Notes: a model not told the origin generated them from the sequence alone. DNA of 64,000 nt from Thalassoglobus polymorphus (GCF_007744255.1 NZ_CP036267.1:2111500-2175499), one strand, 5' to 3'; shown: positions 18,926 to 28,281, numbered from the stretch's first letter. Numbers and translations: made by a program.

Positions 18926-18940
18926 TCAGAAATCGATTCG

Positions 18941-20110
18941 TTGAATCGCAATAGTGAAAGAGATACGTTGTTGGAATCAGGCCCGCTCGATCCCGAGTCA
19001 GAATCTTCTCTCGCTGCCATCTTTCAAGTAGCTGGTGAGCCATTAAAGCTGTTGCGGTTTCCGATCCCAACACTCGACGCGCATGAAGCTTTGGTCCGCA
19101 TTGAATGTTGCACCGTTTGCGGAAGCGACTTGCACACCATCAGCGGGAAACGAAAAGAGCCGACCCCCTCAATTTTGGGGCATGAGATTCTCGGTGTCGT
19201 TGAACGTATTGGTTCTCCACCGTTATGCGATGTTTCAGGAAATTCACTCGAGGTCGGTGACCGAGTGACCTGGTCGACATGTATTTCATGCGGAGAATGT
19301 GATCGTTGTCTTTCTGGATTGCCGCAAAAGTGTTTTTCCATCGCCAAGTATGGGCATGACATCGCTGAAGGAAAATATGCACTCAGCGGAGGGCTGGCAG
19401 AATTTATTCTACTTCGCAAGGGTTCGGCAATCGTGAAGGTTGATCCCGCGCTCCCTGCGGAAGTTATCTGCCCTGTCAACTGCGCGACAGCCACTGTGAC
19501 AGCGGCCTATCGGGTTGGGGGAATCATCGAAGGTCGCCGCGTCTTGATCTTCGGAGCAGGAATGCTGGGGCTGACAGCTGCCGCGTTTGCTAAGTTCAAT
19601 GCTGCCGCTCATGTGACTGTTTGTGATACCAATGCAGAACGATTACAGCTTTCGGAACGATTCGGAGCTGATTCAACCATCGAATGGTGCGACGACGCCC
19701 AAGAGTTTAGCCAGCGTGCTTCTGCATGCTCCGTCGATGGGGAATTCGACCTGATTCTCGAACTCTCCGGTTCCTCGAAAGCTGTTGAAGCGGCCTGCCG
19801 ATTGGGAGCCATCGGAGCCAGTGTTGTGTTGGTGGGATCAGTGATGAAGTCACCCACGGTTTCTCTTGATCCGGAAAGCATCGTTCGACGCTGGCTTTGC
19901 ATCAGTGGAGTCCATAATTATGCTCCTGAGGACTTACTCACAGCAATTCAATTCCTCAGTGACTCTCATTCCAGATTTCCATTTAGTGAGTTGGTTGAAA
20001 AAATATTTTCGCTCACCGATGTGAATCAGGCGATTGAGTTTGCTCAGAACGCAAAACCGGTTCGCATTGCAATTCGGCCTGGATTCCATGGCAACACCGA
20101 CAACTCATAA
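18941..20110 (+). CDS. Zn-dependent alcohol dehydrogenase, phosphonate-cluster type
   Basis: A 389-residue medium-chain dehydrogenase. The catalytic zinc region is TVCGSDLHT and GHEILG. The structural zinc loop is CISCGECDRCLSGLPQKC. A Rossmann fold has GAGMLGLTAAAF. It resembles the 'phosphonate catabolism associated alcohol dehydrogenase' group (HpnZ/TIGR03366 type). The natural substrate is not certain; an aldehyde or alcohol released from a phosphonate is likely. It starts at a TTG, 15 bp after the DUF5690 gene, and overlaps the next gene by 23 bp. Confidence 0.85.
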   Translation: MNRNSERDTLLESGPLDPESESSLAAIFQVAGEPLKLLRFPIPTLDAHEALVRIECCTVCGSDLHTISGKRKEPTPSILGHEILGVVERIGSPPLCDVSGNSLEVGDRVTWSTCISCGECDRCLSGLPQKCFSIAKYGHDIAEGKYALSGGLAEFILLRKGSAIVKVDPALPAEVICPVNCATATVTAAYRVGGIIEGRRVLIFGAGMLGLTAAAFAKFNAAAHVTVCDTNAERLQLSERFGADSTIEWCDDAQEFSQRASACSVDGEFDLILELSGSSKAVEAACRLGAIGASVVLVGSVMKSPTVSLDPESIVRRWLCISGVHNYAPEDLLTAIQFLSDSHSRFPFSELVEKIFSLTDVNQAIEFAQNAKPVRIAIRPGFHGNTDNS

Positions 20111-20651
20111 ACTTCTGGAACTGTTCGAGAAACATGGCAACTCTCAGTATGGCGGGGAGGATGTCACTCAGCTTGATCATGCACTTCAGGCGGCGACACT
20201 TGCAGAGAAAGAAGGTGCGTCGCCTGAATTGATCGTCGCAGCCCTGCTCCACGATGTCGGGCACTTGCTCCACAATCTCCCGGAGAATGCTCCCGATCAG
20301 GGGATTGACGATCACCACGAAAGTTTGGGCTATCGATTTGCTTGTCAATTGTTTCCGGAATCTGTGACCGAACCGATCCGCATGCATGTTGTGGCGAAGC
20401 GGTATCTCTGTGCGGTCGAACCTGACTACTTCAGCACGTTGAGCCAGCCATCGGTTGTCAGTCTTGAACTGCAAGGCGGACCGATGAATGAACGTGAAGT
20501 TTCCGAATTTGAACGGAAGCCATTTGCACACGATGCCGTTCGTTTGCGACGTTGGGACGATACCGCCAAAGATCCCGCATTGAAAACACCACCACTCTCA
20601 CACTTTGAAAAATACCTGAGTGAAGTCGCTCTCAAAGGAAGTGAAGAATGA
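20088..20651 (+). CDS. phnZ: PhnZ-like HD-domain diiron oxygenase
   Basis: A 187-residue protein from the ATG at 20088. It carries an HD-superfamily site: H31, H55-D56, H76/H77, H100 and D158. In addition it has YGGEDVTQLDH with Y21 and E24, matching the lid residues of PhnZ, the mixed-valent diiron oxygenase that cleaves (R)-2-amino-1-hydroxyethylphosphonate to glycine and phosphate. The spacing of all these residues agrees with my memory of PhnZ (Y24, E27, H34, H58, D59, H80, D161), shifted by three. It overlaps the dehydrogenase gene by 23 bp, and its TGA overlaps the ATG of the FAD gene. No PhnY homologue is visible in the window. Confidence 0.83.
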   Translation: MATPTTHKLLELFEKHGNSQYGGEDVTQLDHALQAATLAEKEGASPELIVAALLHDVGHLLHNLPENAPDQGIDDHHESLGYRFACQLFPESVTEPIRMHVVAKRYLCAVEPDYFSTLSQPSVVSLELQGGPMNEREVSEFERKPFAHDAVRLRRWDDTAKDPALKTPPLSHFEKYLSEVALKGSEE

Positions 20652-21793
20652 CACCTCAATATGATGTTGCTGTGATTGGAGGCGGGATCGTCGGCTTGGC
20701 TCATGCCTTGATGGCATCTCGACGTGGCTTGAAAGTCATTCTGTTTGAACGGAGTCCGATCGCACAAGGAGCCTCCGTTAGAAACTTTGGAATGATCTGG
20801 CCCATAGGACAACCGGCCGGCGAGCTTTACGAAGTCGCGATGAAATCTCGCGACTACTGGCTCATGCTTAGAAAAGAGGGTGTCTTGGAAGTCGAGGAAT
20901 GCGGCTCGATTCATCTCGCCCATCATCAGGACGAGCTCGACTTGCTCACCGAATTCTGTGAACAAGGAACGCATGAATGCGAGATGCTTTCTCCACGGGA
21001 AGTCCTGGAGCGCTCACCACTTGCTAATCCGACTGGTTTACTCGGCGGAATGTTCAGCCCGACCGAATTGCGAGTCAATCCTCGGGTTGCCAGCGCTCAG
21101 ATCGTTGATTGGTTAGTAAAAACACAAGGGGTTGAGGCTTGCTTTGAGACGCAAATTATCTCAATCGACGAAAATACAATCCAGAGTGCCGGTGGAAAAC
21201 GCTGGAAGGCAGACCAAATCGTCGTTTGTAGTGGGAGTGATCTTCAAACTTTATATAGCGAGATTCTTGAAAATTCGGGACTCAAACTTTGTAAGCTGCA
21301 AATGCTCAAGTCGGTAGCCCAACCAGAGATCAAGTCTGGCACGCCACACTTGGCAAGCGGATTAACACTGCGGCACTACTCTTCATTTGAGTCTTGCCCC
21401 TCGCTTGAGAAATTGAAAAGACGTATCGCAGAGGAATCCCCTGAGCTGGACACGTTTGGAATTCATGTGATGACTTCGACGTTTCCGAGTGGAGAAACTA
21501 TCCTTGGTGATTCACATGAATATGGAGATGCGATCACTCCATTTGATAAATCAGAAATCGATGAACTCATGCTGCGAGAGCTTCGTAAGGTTTTTCAACT
21601 GAAAGACTGGACGATTCAAGAACGCTGGCACGGGATTTACGCCAAGCATCCGACGTTGCCGGTCTTTGAAGCGAAAGCAGAGGATGGCGTACAAATTTTT
21701 GTTGGCCCCGGCGGGGCCGGAATGACAATGTCGTTCGGATTGGCCGATCGAGCATGGAATAACTGGACTGGAGTGGAGAAACAGAATGCCTAA
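20648..21793 (+). CDS. FAD-dependent oxidoreductase of phosphonate clusters (PbfC-type)
   Basis: A 381-residue DAO-fold enzyme with the FAD motif VIGGGIVGLAHA (residues ~9-20) and GASVRNFGMIWPIGQP near 41-56. The C-terminus has GVQIFVGPGGAGMTMSFGLA. It fits the TIGR03364-type group found in phosphonate clusters. From memory, members oxidise 2-aminoethylphosphonate or its N-methyl form to phosphonoacetaldehyde, the PhnX substrate; this could not be checked here. It has an ATGA overlap with phnZ and an 8-bp overlap with phnX, so it is translationally coupled. Confidence 0.82.
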   Translation: MTPQYDVAVIGGGIVGLAHALMASRRGLKVILFERSPIAQGASVRNFGMIWPIGQPAGELYEVAMKSRDYWLMLRKEGVLEVEECGSIHLAHHQDELDLLTEFCEQGTHECEMLSPREVLERSPLANPTGLLGGMFSPTELRVNPRVASAQIVDWLVKTQGVEACFETQIISIDENTIQSAGGKRWKADQIVVCSGSDLQTLYSEILENSGLKLCKLQMLKSVAQPEIKSGTPHLASGLTLRHYSSFESCPSLEKLKRRIAEESPELDTFGIHVMTSTFPSGETILGDSHEYGDAITPFDKSEIDELMLRELRKVFQLKDWTIQERWHGIYAKHPTLPVFEAKAEDGVQIFVGPGGAGMTMSFGLADRAWNNWTGVEKQNA

Positions 21794-22604
21794 GAAGCTG
21801 AAACATCTCAATGCAATCGTATTTGACTGGGCAGGGACAACTGTGGACCACGGGAGCTGTGCTCCGGCGATTGTGTTTCAGGAAATTTTTCGCCAACGTG
21901 GAGTGACGGTGACAGCCGCTCAGGCTCGCGAGCCGATGGGAATGGCCAAGCGGGCACACATCGCCACGGTCGTTGCCATGCCTAGCGTTGCCAAATCCTG
22001 GGAAGAAAAATATGGCAGCCCTTGCAGCGACGCTGATATCGACGCGATGTATGCAGATTTTCTCCCGTTGCAAAAGAAGACGCTCAAAGATCACAGTCAA
22101 CTCATTCCCGGTGTAGCAGAGGCCATTCAGGAGTGCCGCGCCCTCGGCTTGAAGATTGGTTCGTCGACGGGATACACACATGAGTTGATGGAATCTGTCA
22201 CAGTTGCGGCGAAGGAGCAAGGATACGAACCCGATTGCCTTGTCTGTTCGGAAGATGCCCCCGCTGGCCGTCCTGCCCCGTATCTTCTCTACGAGATTTC
22301 GAAGCAACTGGAGGTCTATCCGTTGTGGTCGATGATCAAAGTGGATGACACGCCAGTCGGAATCGAAGCGGGGCGCAATGCTGGGTGTTGGACAGTCGCA
22401 ATCACTCGAACCGGAAATTGTGTCGGACTCAGCGAGCAGGAAGTCGAAGCGATTTCACCAGCAGAACTTCAAGAGAAGTGTCAGGCTGCCGAAGAACGTT
22501 TTCATGCAGCGGGTGCGCACATTATCATTGAGTCAGTTGCGGATATCGTCGAAGTCGTTCACGAAATCGAAGCACGCATGGAGCGAGGAGAAATGCCGAT
22601 CTGA
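21786..22604 (+). CDS. phnX: Phosphonoacetaldehyde hydrolase
   Basis: A 272-residue HAD-family enzyme. It starts with AIVFDWAGTTVDHG (nucleophile D14) and has PMGMAKRAHI, whose K55 is placed as the Schiff-base lysine of PhnX. A late HAD motif reads KVDDTPVGIEAGRNAGCWTV. It hydrolyses phosphonoacetaldehyde to acetaldehyde and phosphate. It is the last gene of the overlapping operon, fed by the FAD oxidoreductase just upstream. No phnW transaminase is present in the window, so the FAD enzyme probably supplies the aldehyde. Confidence 0.93.
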   Translation: MPKKLKHLNAIVFDWAGTTVDHGSCAPAIVFQEIFRQRGVTVTAAQAREPMGMAKRAHIATVVAMPSVAKSWEEKYGSPCSDADIDAMYADFLPLQKKTLKDHSQLIPGVAEAIQECRALGLKIGSSTGYTHELMESVTVAAKEQGYEPDCLVCSEDAPAGRPAPYLLYEISKQLEVYPLWSMIKVDDTPVGIEAGRNAGCWTVAITRTGNCVGLSEQEVEAISPAELQEKCQAAEERFHAAGAHIIIESVADIVEVVHEIEARMERGEMPI

Positions 22605-22664
22605 CCTTTCGACTCGTGGTCATTCAGGTTTGTCAGGACGTTACTCAAAAAATCAGGACTCTCA

Positions 22665-23444
22665 ATGAAGCCTTTCACCATTTCCATGTCGGTCATCCTT
22701 TTTCTCGTTCATATGCCTCTGCAAGCTGAGGAGCAAATTGGCGTTGGCGCACAGGCTCCCGAAGGTGCAGAAGTTCTCTTCGATGGAAGTCGAGAAATGC
22801 TCGATGAGAAATGGACGTATTGGAAGGGGCCACGATTTGCCTCTTCGTTGCCAATCAAATGGAAAATTGTTGACGATCCCGTTGATGACGGAACGGTTCT
22901 GATGACAGACGACCCGGTCGCTGCTGGCGGGAAGTACGGAACTGCTGACATCGTTACGAAGAAAAAATTTCGAGACTTTCGAGCCCACGTTGAGTTTCTG
23001 ATTATGAAACCGGGAGGCAACAGTGGAGTCTATTTGCAGAATCGCTATGAGATTCAAATTCTGGATGGCGACAAAACAAAGCATGGATTGGGGGCGGTGA
23101 TTAATGAAACCGAATCACCCTACGACGCATACAACGGTCTCAAAAAATGGAATTCTTACGACATCATCTTCCGCGCAGCTCGATTCGAAAATGGGAAGCG
23201 ATCTGAAAAAGCGATGGTCACAATGTACTTCAACGGGAAGAAGGTACACGTGAACCAGGAAATCAATCAGGTTTGGGGCGGACCGAATTCCGGAATCGAT
23301 GGTGGCAACGACGGTGGACGTGGAATAACTGACGTCCCCGGTGGTCTGAAGCTACAGTGTGAAGGCCACGATGTTCGCTATCGAAACATCTGGATCAAAG
23401 AGCTGGATTTAAAATCAGCAGAGACTGACCTCGATGTCGAATAA
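22665..23444 (+). CDS. 3-keto-disaccharide hydrolase (DUF1080) family protein
   Basis: A 259-residue protein with a signal sequence and a DUF1080 jelly-roll domain. Motifs include NSGVYLQNRYEIQILDG and the C-terminal RYRNIWIKEL. Members are exported glycoside-processing enzymes abundant in Planctomycetes and Bacteroidetes. An AGGA site lies 7 nt before the ATG. The gene is only 60 bp downstream of phnX, but the function suggests an independent unit. Confidence 0.9.
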   Translation: MKPFTISMSVILFLVHMPLQAEEQIGVGAQAPEGAEVLFDGSREMLDEKWTYWKGPRFASSLPIKWKIVDDPVDDGTVLMTDDPVAAGGKYGTADIVTKKKFRDFRAHVEFLIMKPGGNSGVYLQNRYEIQILDGDKTKHGLGAVINETESPYDAYNGLKKWNSYDIIFRAARFENGKRSEKAMVTMYFNGKKVHVNQEINQVWGGPNSGIDGGNDGGRGITDVPGGLKLQCEGHDVRYRNIWIKELDLKSAETDLDVE

Positions 23445-23518
23445 AATAGATTCGTGATTCAGTTTCGAATGAGATTTGGTGAGGGATGAAGAACGTCGAG
23501 ACTAACAGAGGATTTGAC

Positions 23519-23944
23519 TTAGTCTTTGGCTTCGTTCAAGAGCGACTCCAATTGATGAGTCGCATCTTCGGTCACGGGATAGATGAGCGGCTTCCCGCGG
23601 ACTTTTGTTGGAGTCGCGTAGTAGACGTTTTCGATCTTCACGACCGGAACGAGATATTTCACACCGGGACTCGCTGAGAGTTCCATGACATTGTGAAATC
23701 GAAGTGAGTCTTGATCTATGTTTTCGGGCCAGGACTTCTCGATCGTGAACTTTTTGAGTCCATCGTTAAATTGTCCTTGGACAATTAAGTCAGAGTTTTG
23801 AACCTGAAAACGGTTCAGAGTCGTTGGGTTCGCTGTGGTGAGCGTCATCCATAACAAAATAGAGAGCCAGATTGCTCCTATAAGAATCGCGATCGTCAGC
23901 CGGGAAGACGGAGGGCGAACCTGTGGTCGATCACTCGCTGGCAC
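23519..23944 (-). CDS. Small hypothetical membrane-anchored protein
   Basis: A 141-residue protein with one N-terminal membrane helix (RLTIAILIGAIWLSILLW) and a soluble, probably periplasmic domain of about 100 residues. No family recognised. It is convergent with the DUF1080 gene. It is separated from the next minus-strand gene upstream (24306-24704) by type A and type B elements. Confidence 0.65.
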   Translation of the reverse strand: MPASDRPQVRPPSSRLTIAILIGAIWLSILLWMTLTTANPTTLNRFQVQNSDLIVQGQFNDGLKKFTIEKSWPENIDQDSLRFHNVMELSASPGVKYLVPVVKIENVYYATPTKVRGKPLIYPVTEDATHQLESLLNEAKD

Positions 23945-24039
23945 AAACGGACTCCGTCAGTCGTTGGGTATTTCGTTGAGTTCAATTCTCGCATTCAATC
24001 ATCACAGACTGAATACACTACAGAGTCTGAGGGGACTTC

Positions 24040-24152
24040 TCAGAGCAGTTCGCTCGTCCATGTGTCCGTGAAGAACACGTTCTCCAGCGAAATGATTGTT
24101 CGCCACGAGGCTGAACGCTAACACAAAAACATCAATTCGATGAATGCTGGAG
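24040..24152 (+). repeat. Type B element, copy B2
   Basis: It aligns with B1 and B3 through AGAGCAGTTCGCTCG, CCGTGAAGAAC, TTCGCCACGAGGC and ATCAATTCGATGAATGCT. It is about 106 bp plus small indels. It is joined directly to a decayed type A copy at its right edge, sharing the tetranucleotide GGAG. Confidence 0.75.
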
Positions 24153-24230
24153 AATCGATCCAAGAATCTAAATTGAGCTCTCAAGCACTGAGAAAAATAA
24201 CCATTCCGGAATTTTCAGGACTGGTTCAAA
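24149..24230 (+). repeat. Type A element, copy A4 (decayed)
   Basis: It aligns with the consensus through AATCGATCC, AGCTCTCAAGC-CTGAGAAAA, CCATTCC and AGGACTGGTT. It is 82 bp long. The flanks (GGAG and CAAA) no longer match CTAG. Confidence 0.72.
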
Positions 24231-24305
24231 CCTGAATCGGTTCGATGGACTCACCGTGAAAGTACACGATGAGTCATCTTGGCAATGAGTTGTTACTCCG
24301 GGTAA

Positions 24306-24704
24306 TTACTCTGAATCTTCACTCTTTGGGGCAACAATCTTGTAGTTGTGATCAAAGGCGTCTTCGAAGTCATAGACATCGAAGAAGTCACTCAACTGGT
24401 CTCGATCTGTTTTTCGCATTTCTCCTCGCTCAATCATGTCGAAGACAATGCGTCCGAAATCGCCAGTGCTGTGAACTCCCCAATGGGCAAAGACATGACT
24501 TGTCAAAAGTCCATATCGAAGGATTCCCAACTCACGCACACCGTGCATGAGTTCCTGACCTGTAATATGAGCGTCCTCTTCATCGTTGAGTGAAGAACTG
24601 CGGTCCAATTTATTTTGGGTATGATGCAGCGCTTCGTAGATAAAGCGGTACGCGTCCTGATGGTATTTCGTTTCTAAGGGGGCAGTTGGGCTTGGCAGAC
24701 TCAT
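24306..24704 (-). CDS. Minf_1886-type conserved hypothetical protein
   Basis: A 132-residue protein with KYHQDAYRFIYEALHHTQ near the start, HITGQELMHGVRELGILRYG in the middle and HWGVHSTGDFGRIVFDMI. This pattern fits the small conserved family named Minf_1886, which is common in Planctomycetes and Verrucomicrobia. A GGAG ribosome site lies 7 nt before the ATG. It is 147 bp downstream of the RicT gene on the same strand, so they may be co-transcribed. No function is known. Confidence 0.75.
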   Translation of the reverse strand: MSLPSPTAPLETKYHQDAYRFIYEALHHTQNKLDRSSSLNDEEDAHITGQELMHGVRELGILRYGLLTSHVFAHWGVHSTGDFGRIVFDMIERGEMRKTDRDQLSDFFDVYDFEDAFDHNYKIVAPKSEDSE

Positions 24705-24851
24705 TGAGCCACTCCGTCTCTTGAAACACCGATTGGCGGGGATGATTGTGACAGTGGGGAAATGAATATCATCATGTTCTGAGGATACTCTGTACTAACT
24801 ATACTACGTGTGGTGCAATTGAGGAAAGGTCTTCCGTGGAATTGTTCTCTC

Positions 24852-25727
24852 TCATTCGGCAGATTTCGCATCCTCGGGAGGCGTCTTTTCTTCTGACGAT
24901 GTTTTTTGTGAACCACCGCTAATCACGGTAATAATATCGGCAGAATCGACAAGAATTCTACGGTGGTCTTCGAATGAGACAAGAATCTTTTGTGCAAGAA
25001 TTTCCTGTGCGATCACTTTCCCTTTGCCTTGTTTCGTGAGAACCATTTTGCCGATCTTGGGAAGTTCTCGACGATACGATTCGTAAGTGTCGTATTCGTA
25101 CCGCAGGCAGCACTTCAGTCGTCCGCAGCGCCCTGAGATTTTATTTGGGTCCAGCGAAGCTTTTTGCATTTTCGCCATTTTCATTGAAACCGGTGGCATC
25201 TCGGTGAGATGCGTATTACAGCAGACAGGCTTCCCGCAATCCCCGTAATCTGCCATGAGTTTGGCTTCGTCCCGAATTCCAATTTGCCTCATCTCGATGC
25301 GCGTATTGAATTTTTGGGCAAGTGTTTTCACCAACTCGCGGAAATCGACTCTCGATTCAGACAGGAAATAGAAAATTACCCGTTCGCCGCCGAACAGTCG
25401 TTCCACATCGACCAGTTGCATCGGCACTTTCATTTCTGCGATGGTCTCTTTTCCACTCAGGAAAGATTCTTGCTCGCGAGCCCAACCTTCTGTGCGAGTC
25501 TTTTCGTCTTCCTGGCCAGCGACTCTCAGAATCTTTCCACTTGCGTCTTCTTTGCCAAGATACTCCTTTGTTCGCTCGTTGGCAGAGCAAAGGATTTCTC
25601 CCCATTCAGTTCCGCGATGGCTGCGAACAACCACCTGATTGCCACGTTGGAATTTTTGCGGTCCTTTGGCACTAAACTCACCCAGGAATCGCATTGTTCC
25701 GTAACGCACGACATATTTGTTTGCCAT
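24852..25727 (-). CDS. ricT: PSP1/RicT (YaaT)-family protein
   Basis: A 291-residue protein with the PSP1 C-terminal domain. Diagnostic cysteine clusters are YGDCGKPVCCNTHL and ISGRCGRLKCCLRYE. In Bacillus subtilis RicT (YaaT), with RicA and RicF, forms an iron-sulfur complex that promotes RNase Y-dependent RNA processing and sporulation. No RicA or RicF homologue is visible here. The cysteines needed for cluster binding are present. The C-terminus is charged and low-complexity. A GGAG site lies 6 nt before the ATG. Confidence 0.9.
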   Translation of the reverse strand: MANKYVVRYGTMRFLGEFSAKGPQKFQRGNQVVVRSHRGTEWGEILCSANERTKEYLGKEDASGKILRVAGQEDEKTRTEGWAREQESFLSGKETIAEMKVPMQLVDVERLFGGERVIFYFLSESRVDFRELVKTLAQKFNTRIEMRQIGIRDEAKLMADYGDCGKPVCCNTHLTEMPPVSMKMAKMQKASLDPNKISGRCGRLKCCLRYEYDTYESYRRELPKIGKMVLTKQGKGKVIAQEILAQKILVSFEDHRRILVDSADIITVISGGSQKTSSEEKTPPEDAKSAE

Positions 25728-25849
25728 AATTCACTCCAGAGTTCAGAATCAACAGAATTGGCGGGACTTCTTCGCTTTAACAAAGCTGATCAAGTGAGCG
25801 TCAATCGTGTGAATGACAGTGGTCTGATAGCTTTGTGAACGATCCCTCG

Positions 25850-27286
25850 TCATCCAGCTGCTAAGTGTGGAAAAGCAGCCTTGAGGTCGAGTGTGTCACC
25901 ATTTTCTTTCTGGAGTTCAAGCAACGACTGAAAGAGCTTAAGAGACGTTGCTTGCGTGTCTGGATTGTCGAAAAGATCATCAAGTTCGTTCGGATCTTCC
26001 GCGACATGGTACAGACGGGCTTTACTGATTCTTGGATACAGGATCAATTTGTATCCATCCTGTTTGACCATGCGTTGAAGGTCAATATAGCCGCCATAAA
26101 TCGCAGGGTAATACGTCTTGTTTCGTTCACCGCTGAGAATCGGCAGGAGGCTATGGAAGTCCACATGCTTCGGCTTTTTGAGATCTGCAAGTTCCAGAGT
26201 CGTTGGCATCACATCCTGTAAGTAAATCGATGTGTCAATCTTTTTGCCTTTGGGGACACCTGGGCCGACCACCATGAATGGAACTCGAATACTGTGGTCG
26301 TACATATTTTGTTTGCCGATCATTCCATGATGACCAACGGCCAGTCCGTGATCAGCAGTGAAGAAGATCCAGGTGTTGTTCCGTTTGCCCGATTTCTCCA
26401 GCCCATCCAGGATACGACCAATCTGGTGATCCATGTGGGTAATGATTGCGTAATACTCCTGTCGGTTCACTCGCACGGAATATTCGGTTCTGGGAAAAGG
26501 GGCGAGTTTTTCATCGCGCTGATTCTTCCCGAGACCGATCTCATTGTGATATGGGTACAGCGGCTGAAAACTTGTCGGGACTTTGATTTTGTCTTCAGGG
26601 TACATGTCGACATATTTTTTAGGCGACTGCCTGGGATCATGCGGAGCATTAAAGGCGATGTACATGAAGAAAGGAGAGTCTTGCGCCTTGGCATCTTCGA
26701 AGAACGAAAGCGCATCATCGGCGACGACAGTGCTCCAGTGCTTTCCTCCCTCCCAGAATCCCCCAAATTTTTTGTCATACGGGCTCCACTTGTCTGGTTG
26801 TCCTTCAACCGGACGGCTGTAGCCTGCTTCAGTCTGTTTAGGCATTCCACCACGGATGTGGTCAGCGATGTCGAACGTTTTCGCAGCGTCGTATTTCACG
26901 TGCCACTTGCCGGTCATGTAGGTCCGGTATCCTGCGGACTTCATGTGCTCCGCCCAGAACCGGCCATTCTCAACTTCTGCTTTGAGATCGGCATTCACTT
27001 TGTTCGCATGCCAGATGTAGCGACCGGTGTTGATCATCGTTCGGGAGGCAACGCAAATCGCACCGTTCCATCCACCCATGTTGTAACACTGGGTAAAGGT
27101 TGTCCCCTCCGACACAAGTCGATCAAGGTTTGGGGTGCGAATCTCGTCATTTCCAAGTGCATGAATTGTGTCGTAGCACTGGTCGTCTGCAAAGATGAAC
27201 AGGATATTCGGCTTCTCAGCTGCGAAGGCAGAACTCGAAATGGAGAGCACGATCACTGCAAAGATATGGAAAAGACTTTGTTTCAT
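25850..27286 (-). CDS. Sulfatase (type I, formylglycine-dependent)
   Basis: A 478-residue exported protein with a signal peptide (residues 1-22). It has NILFIFADDQ (metal aspartates ~34-35) and the formylglycine motif C78-V-A-S-R82 of Cys-type sulfatases. Later motifs include NAPHDPRQSP and FFTADHGLAVGHHG. It cleaves sulfate esters from an organic substrate, probably algal polysaccharide. It needs a maturase (sulfatase-modifying factor), not seen here. Confidence 0.93.
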   Translation of the reverse strand: MKQSLFHIFAVIVLSISSSAFAAEKPNILFIFADDQCYDTIHALGNDEIRTPNLDRLVSEGTTFTQCYNMGGWNGAICVASRTMINTGRYIWHANKVNADLKAEVENGRFWAEHMKSAGYRTYMTGKWHVKYDAAKTFDIADHIRGGMPKQTEAGYSRPVEGQPDKWSPYDKKFGGFWEGGKHWSTVVADDALSFFEDAKAQDSPFFMYIAFNAPHDPRQSPKKYVDMYPEDKIKVPTSFQPLYPYHNEIGLGKNQRDEKLAPFPRTEYSVRVNRQEYYAIITHMDHQIGRILDGLEKSGKRNNTWIFFTADHGLAVGHHGMIGKQNMYDHSIRVPFMVVGPGVPKGKKIDTSIYLQDVMPTTLELADLKKPKHVDFHSLLPILSGERNKTYYPAIYGGYIDLQRMVKQDGYKLILYPRISKARLYHVAEDPNELDDLFDNPDTQATSLKLFQSLLELQKENGDTLDLKAAFPHLAAG

Positions 27287-27527
27287 CAGGATAGATTTCT
27301 GTTCGCTTTTGGGAAATCAACGATTTCGAGCATGATATCACGCTTTTGGTTCTCGCCTGTAGACTTGCAGACTACTATTCTCACAAATCGAAGGCTAGGC
27401 AACTTCCGAAAGAACTGACCCGGAAGGCTGAATTGAGCCTTTTCTGCTTTGAACATTGAGAGCCTGACCAGACGATCTCGGTCTCTGGGAACGGCTCAGA
27501 TGATACCCCTTACTTGAGTTTGCATGA

Positions 27528-28229
27528 ATGATGTCGACTGTGTGTCTTTTTGATATTGATGGAACATTACTCAACTCCGGTGGAGCGGGGCAACATGCGA
27601 TGGAGCAGGCGCTTCTGGACGTTTTCGGGGTGACAGGTCCGTACGAGGACATTCGCGCTGCTGGACGGACCGATAAAGCGATCACCACGGATCTCTTCAA
27701 TCACCACAAGATTGAGCTCTCCGAGGAGAATTGGAACAGCTTCCTTGAATCGTACGTGGCTCATCTTCCAAATTCATTGGCAACTCAAAAGGGGAGCGTG
27801 CTCCCCGGAATCGTGGACATACTGAATCGGCTAAGCGAAGACGAATCGGTATCGCTCGGTCTGTTGACGGGAAATCTTCGGGTTGGTGCGGACGTGAAAT
27901 TGCAACATTACAAACTGGATCATCATTTCAAGTTCGGCGGCTTTGGAGATGTGCATCACGACCGGGATGACGTCGCTCGATTTGCACTCCAGGAGGCGAT
28001 CCGGCATTTGGACTGTGACGTCCCCGGAGAAACTGTCTGGGTAATCGGAGATACTCCTTCTGACGTCACCTGTGGACGCGCCATCGGAGCACGTACGATT
28101 GCGGTTGCTACAGGCATCTATGATGCGAAAGTTCTTAAAGACGCAAAACCCGATTATCTGTTTGACGACTTCTCTGATGTTACGACGGTCGTTGATTGCC
28201 TGATGGGACTGGCGAACTCTGCCGAGTAA
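27528..28229 (+). CDS. HAD-family hydrolase
   Basis: A 233-residue protein with CLFDIDGTLLNSGG (catalytic D9 and D11) and the late motif VWVIGDTPSDVTCGRA. A helical cap lies between. Phosphatase of the phosphoglycolate phosphatase-like branch; the substrate is not determinable. Two consecutive ATG codons (27528 and 27531) could both start it. It is followed after 52 bp by plsY. Confidence 0.9.
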   Translation: MMSTVCLFDIDGTLLNSGGAGQHAMEQALLDVFGVTGPYEDIRAAGRTDKAITTDLFNHHKIELSEENWNSFLESYVAHLPNSLATQKGSVLPGIVDILNRLSEDESVSLGLLTGNLRVGADVKLQHYKLDHHFKFGGFGDVHHDRDDVARFALQEAIRHLDCDVPGETVWVIGDTPSDVTCGRAIGARTIAVATGIYDAKVLKDAKPDYLFDDFSDVTTVVDCLMGLANSAE

Positions 28230-28281
28230 CCACCCTTAAGTAAAACTCTCAAGTCGGAAGCACCCAAAGAAGGAACCAAGA

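Noticed and set aside
21567-22307. 246-codon frame opposite phnX and the FAD gene
   Set aside because: Antisense shadow; both plus-strand genes carry full family motifs.
26294-27418. 374-codon frame opposite the sulfatase
   Set aside because: It is antisense to a gene with complete catalytic motifs and has no recognisable domain.
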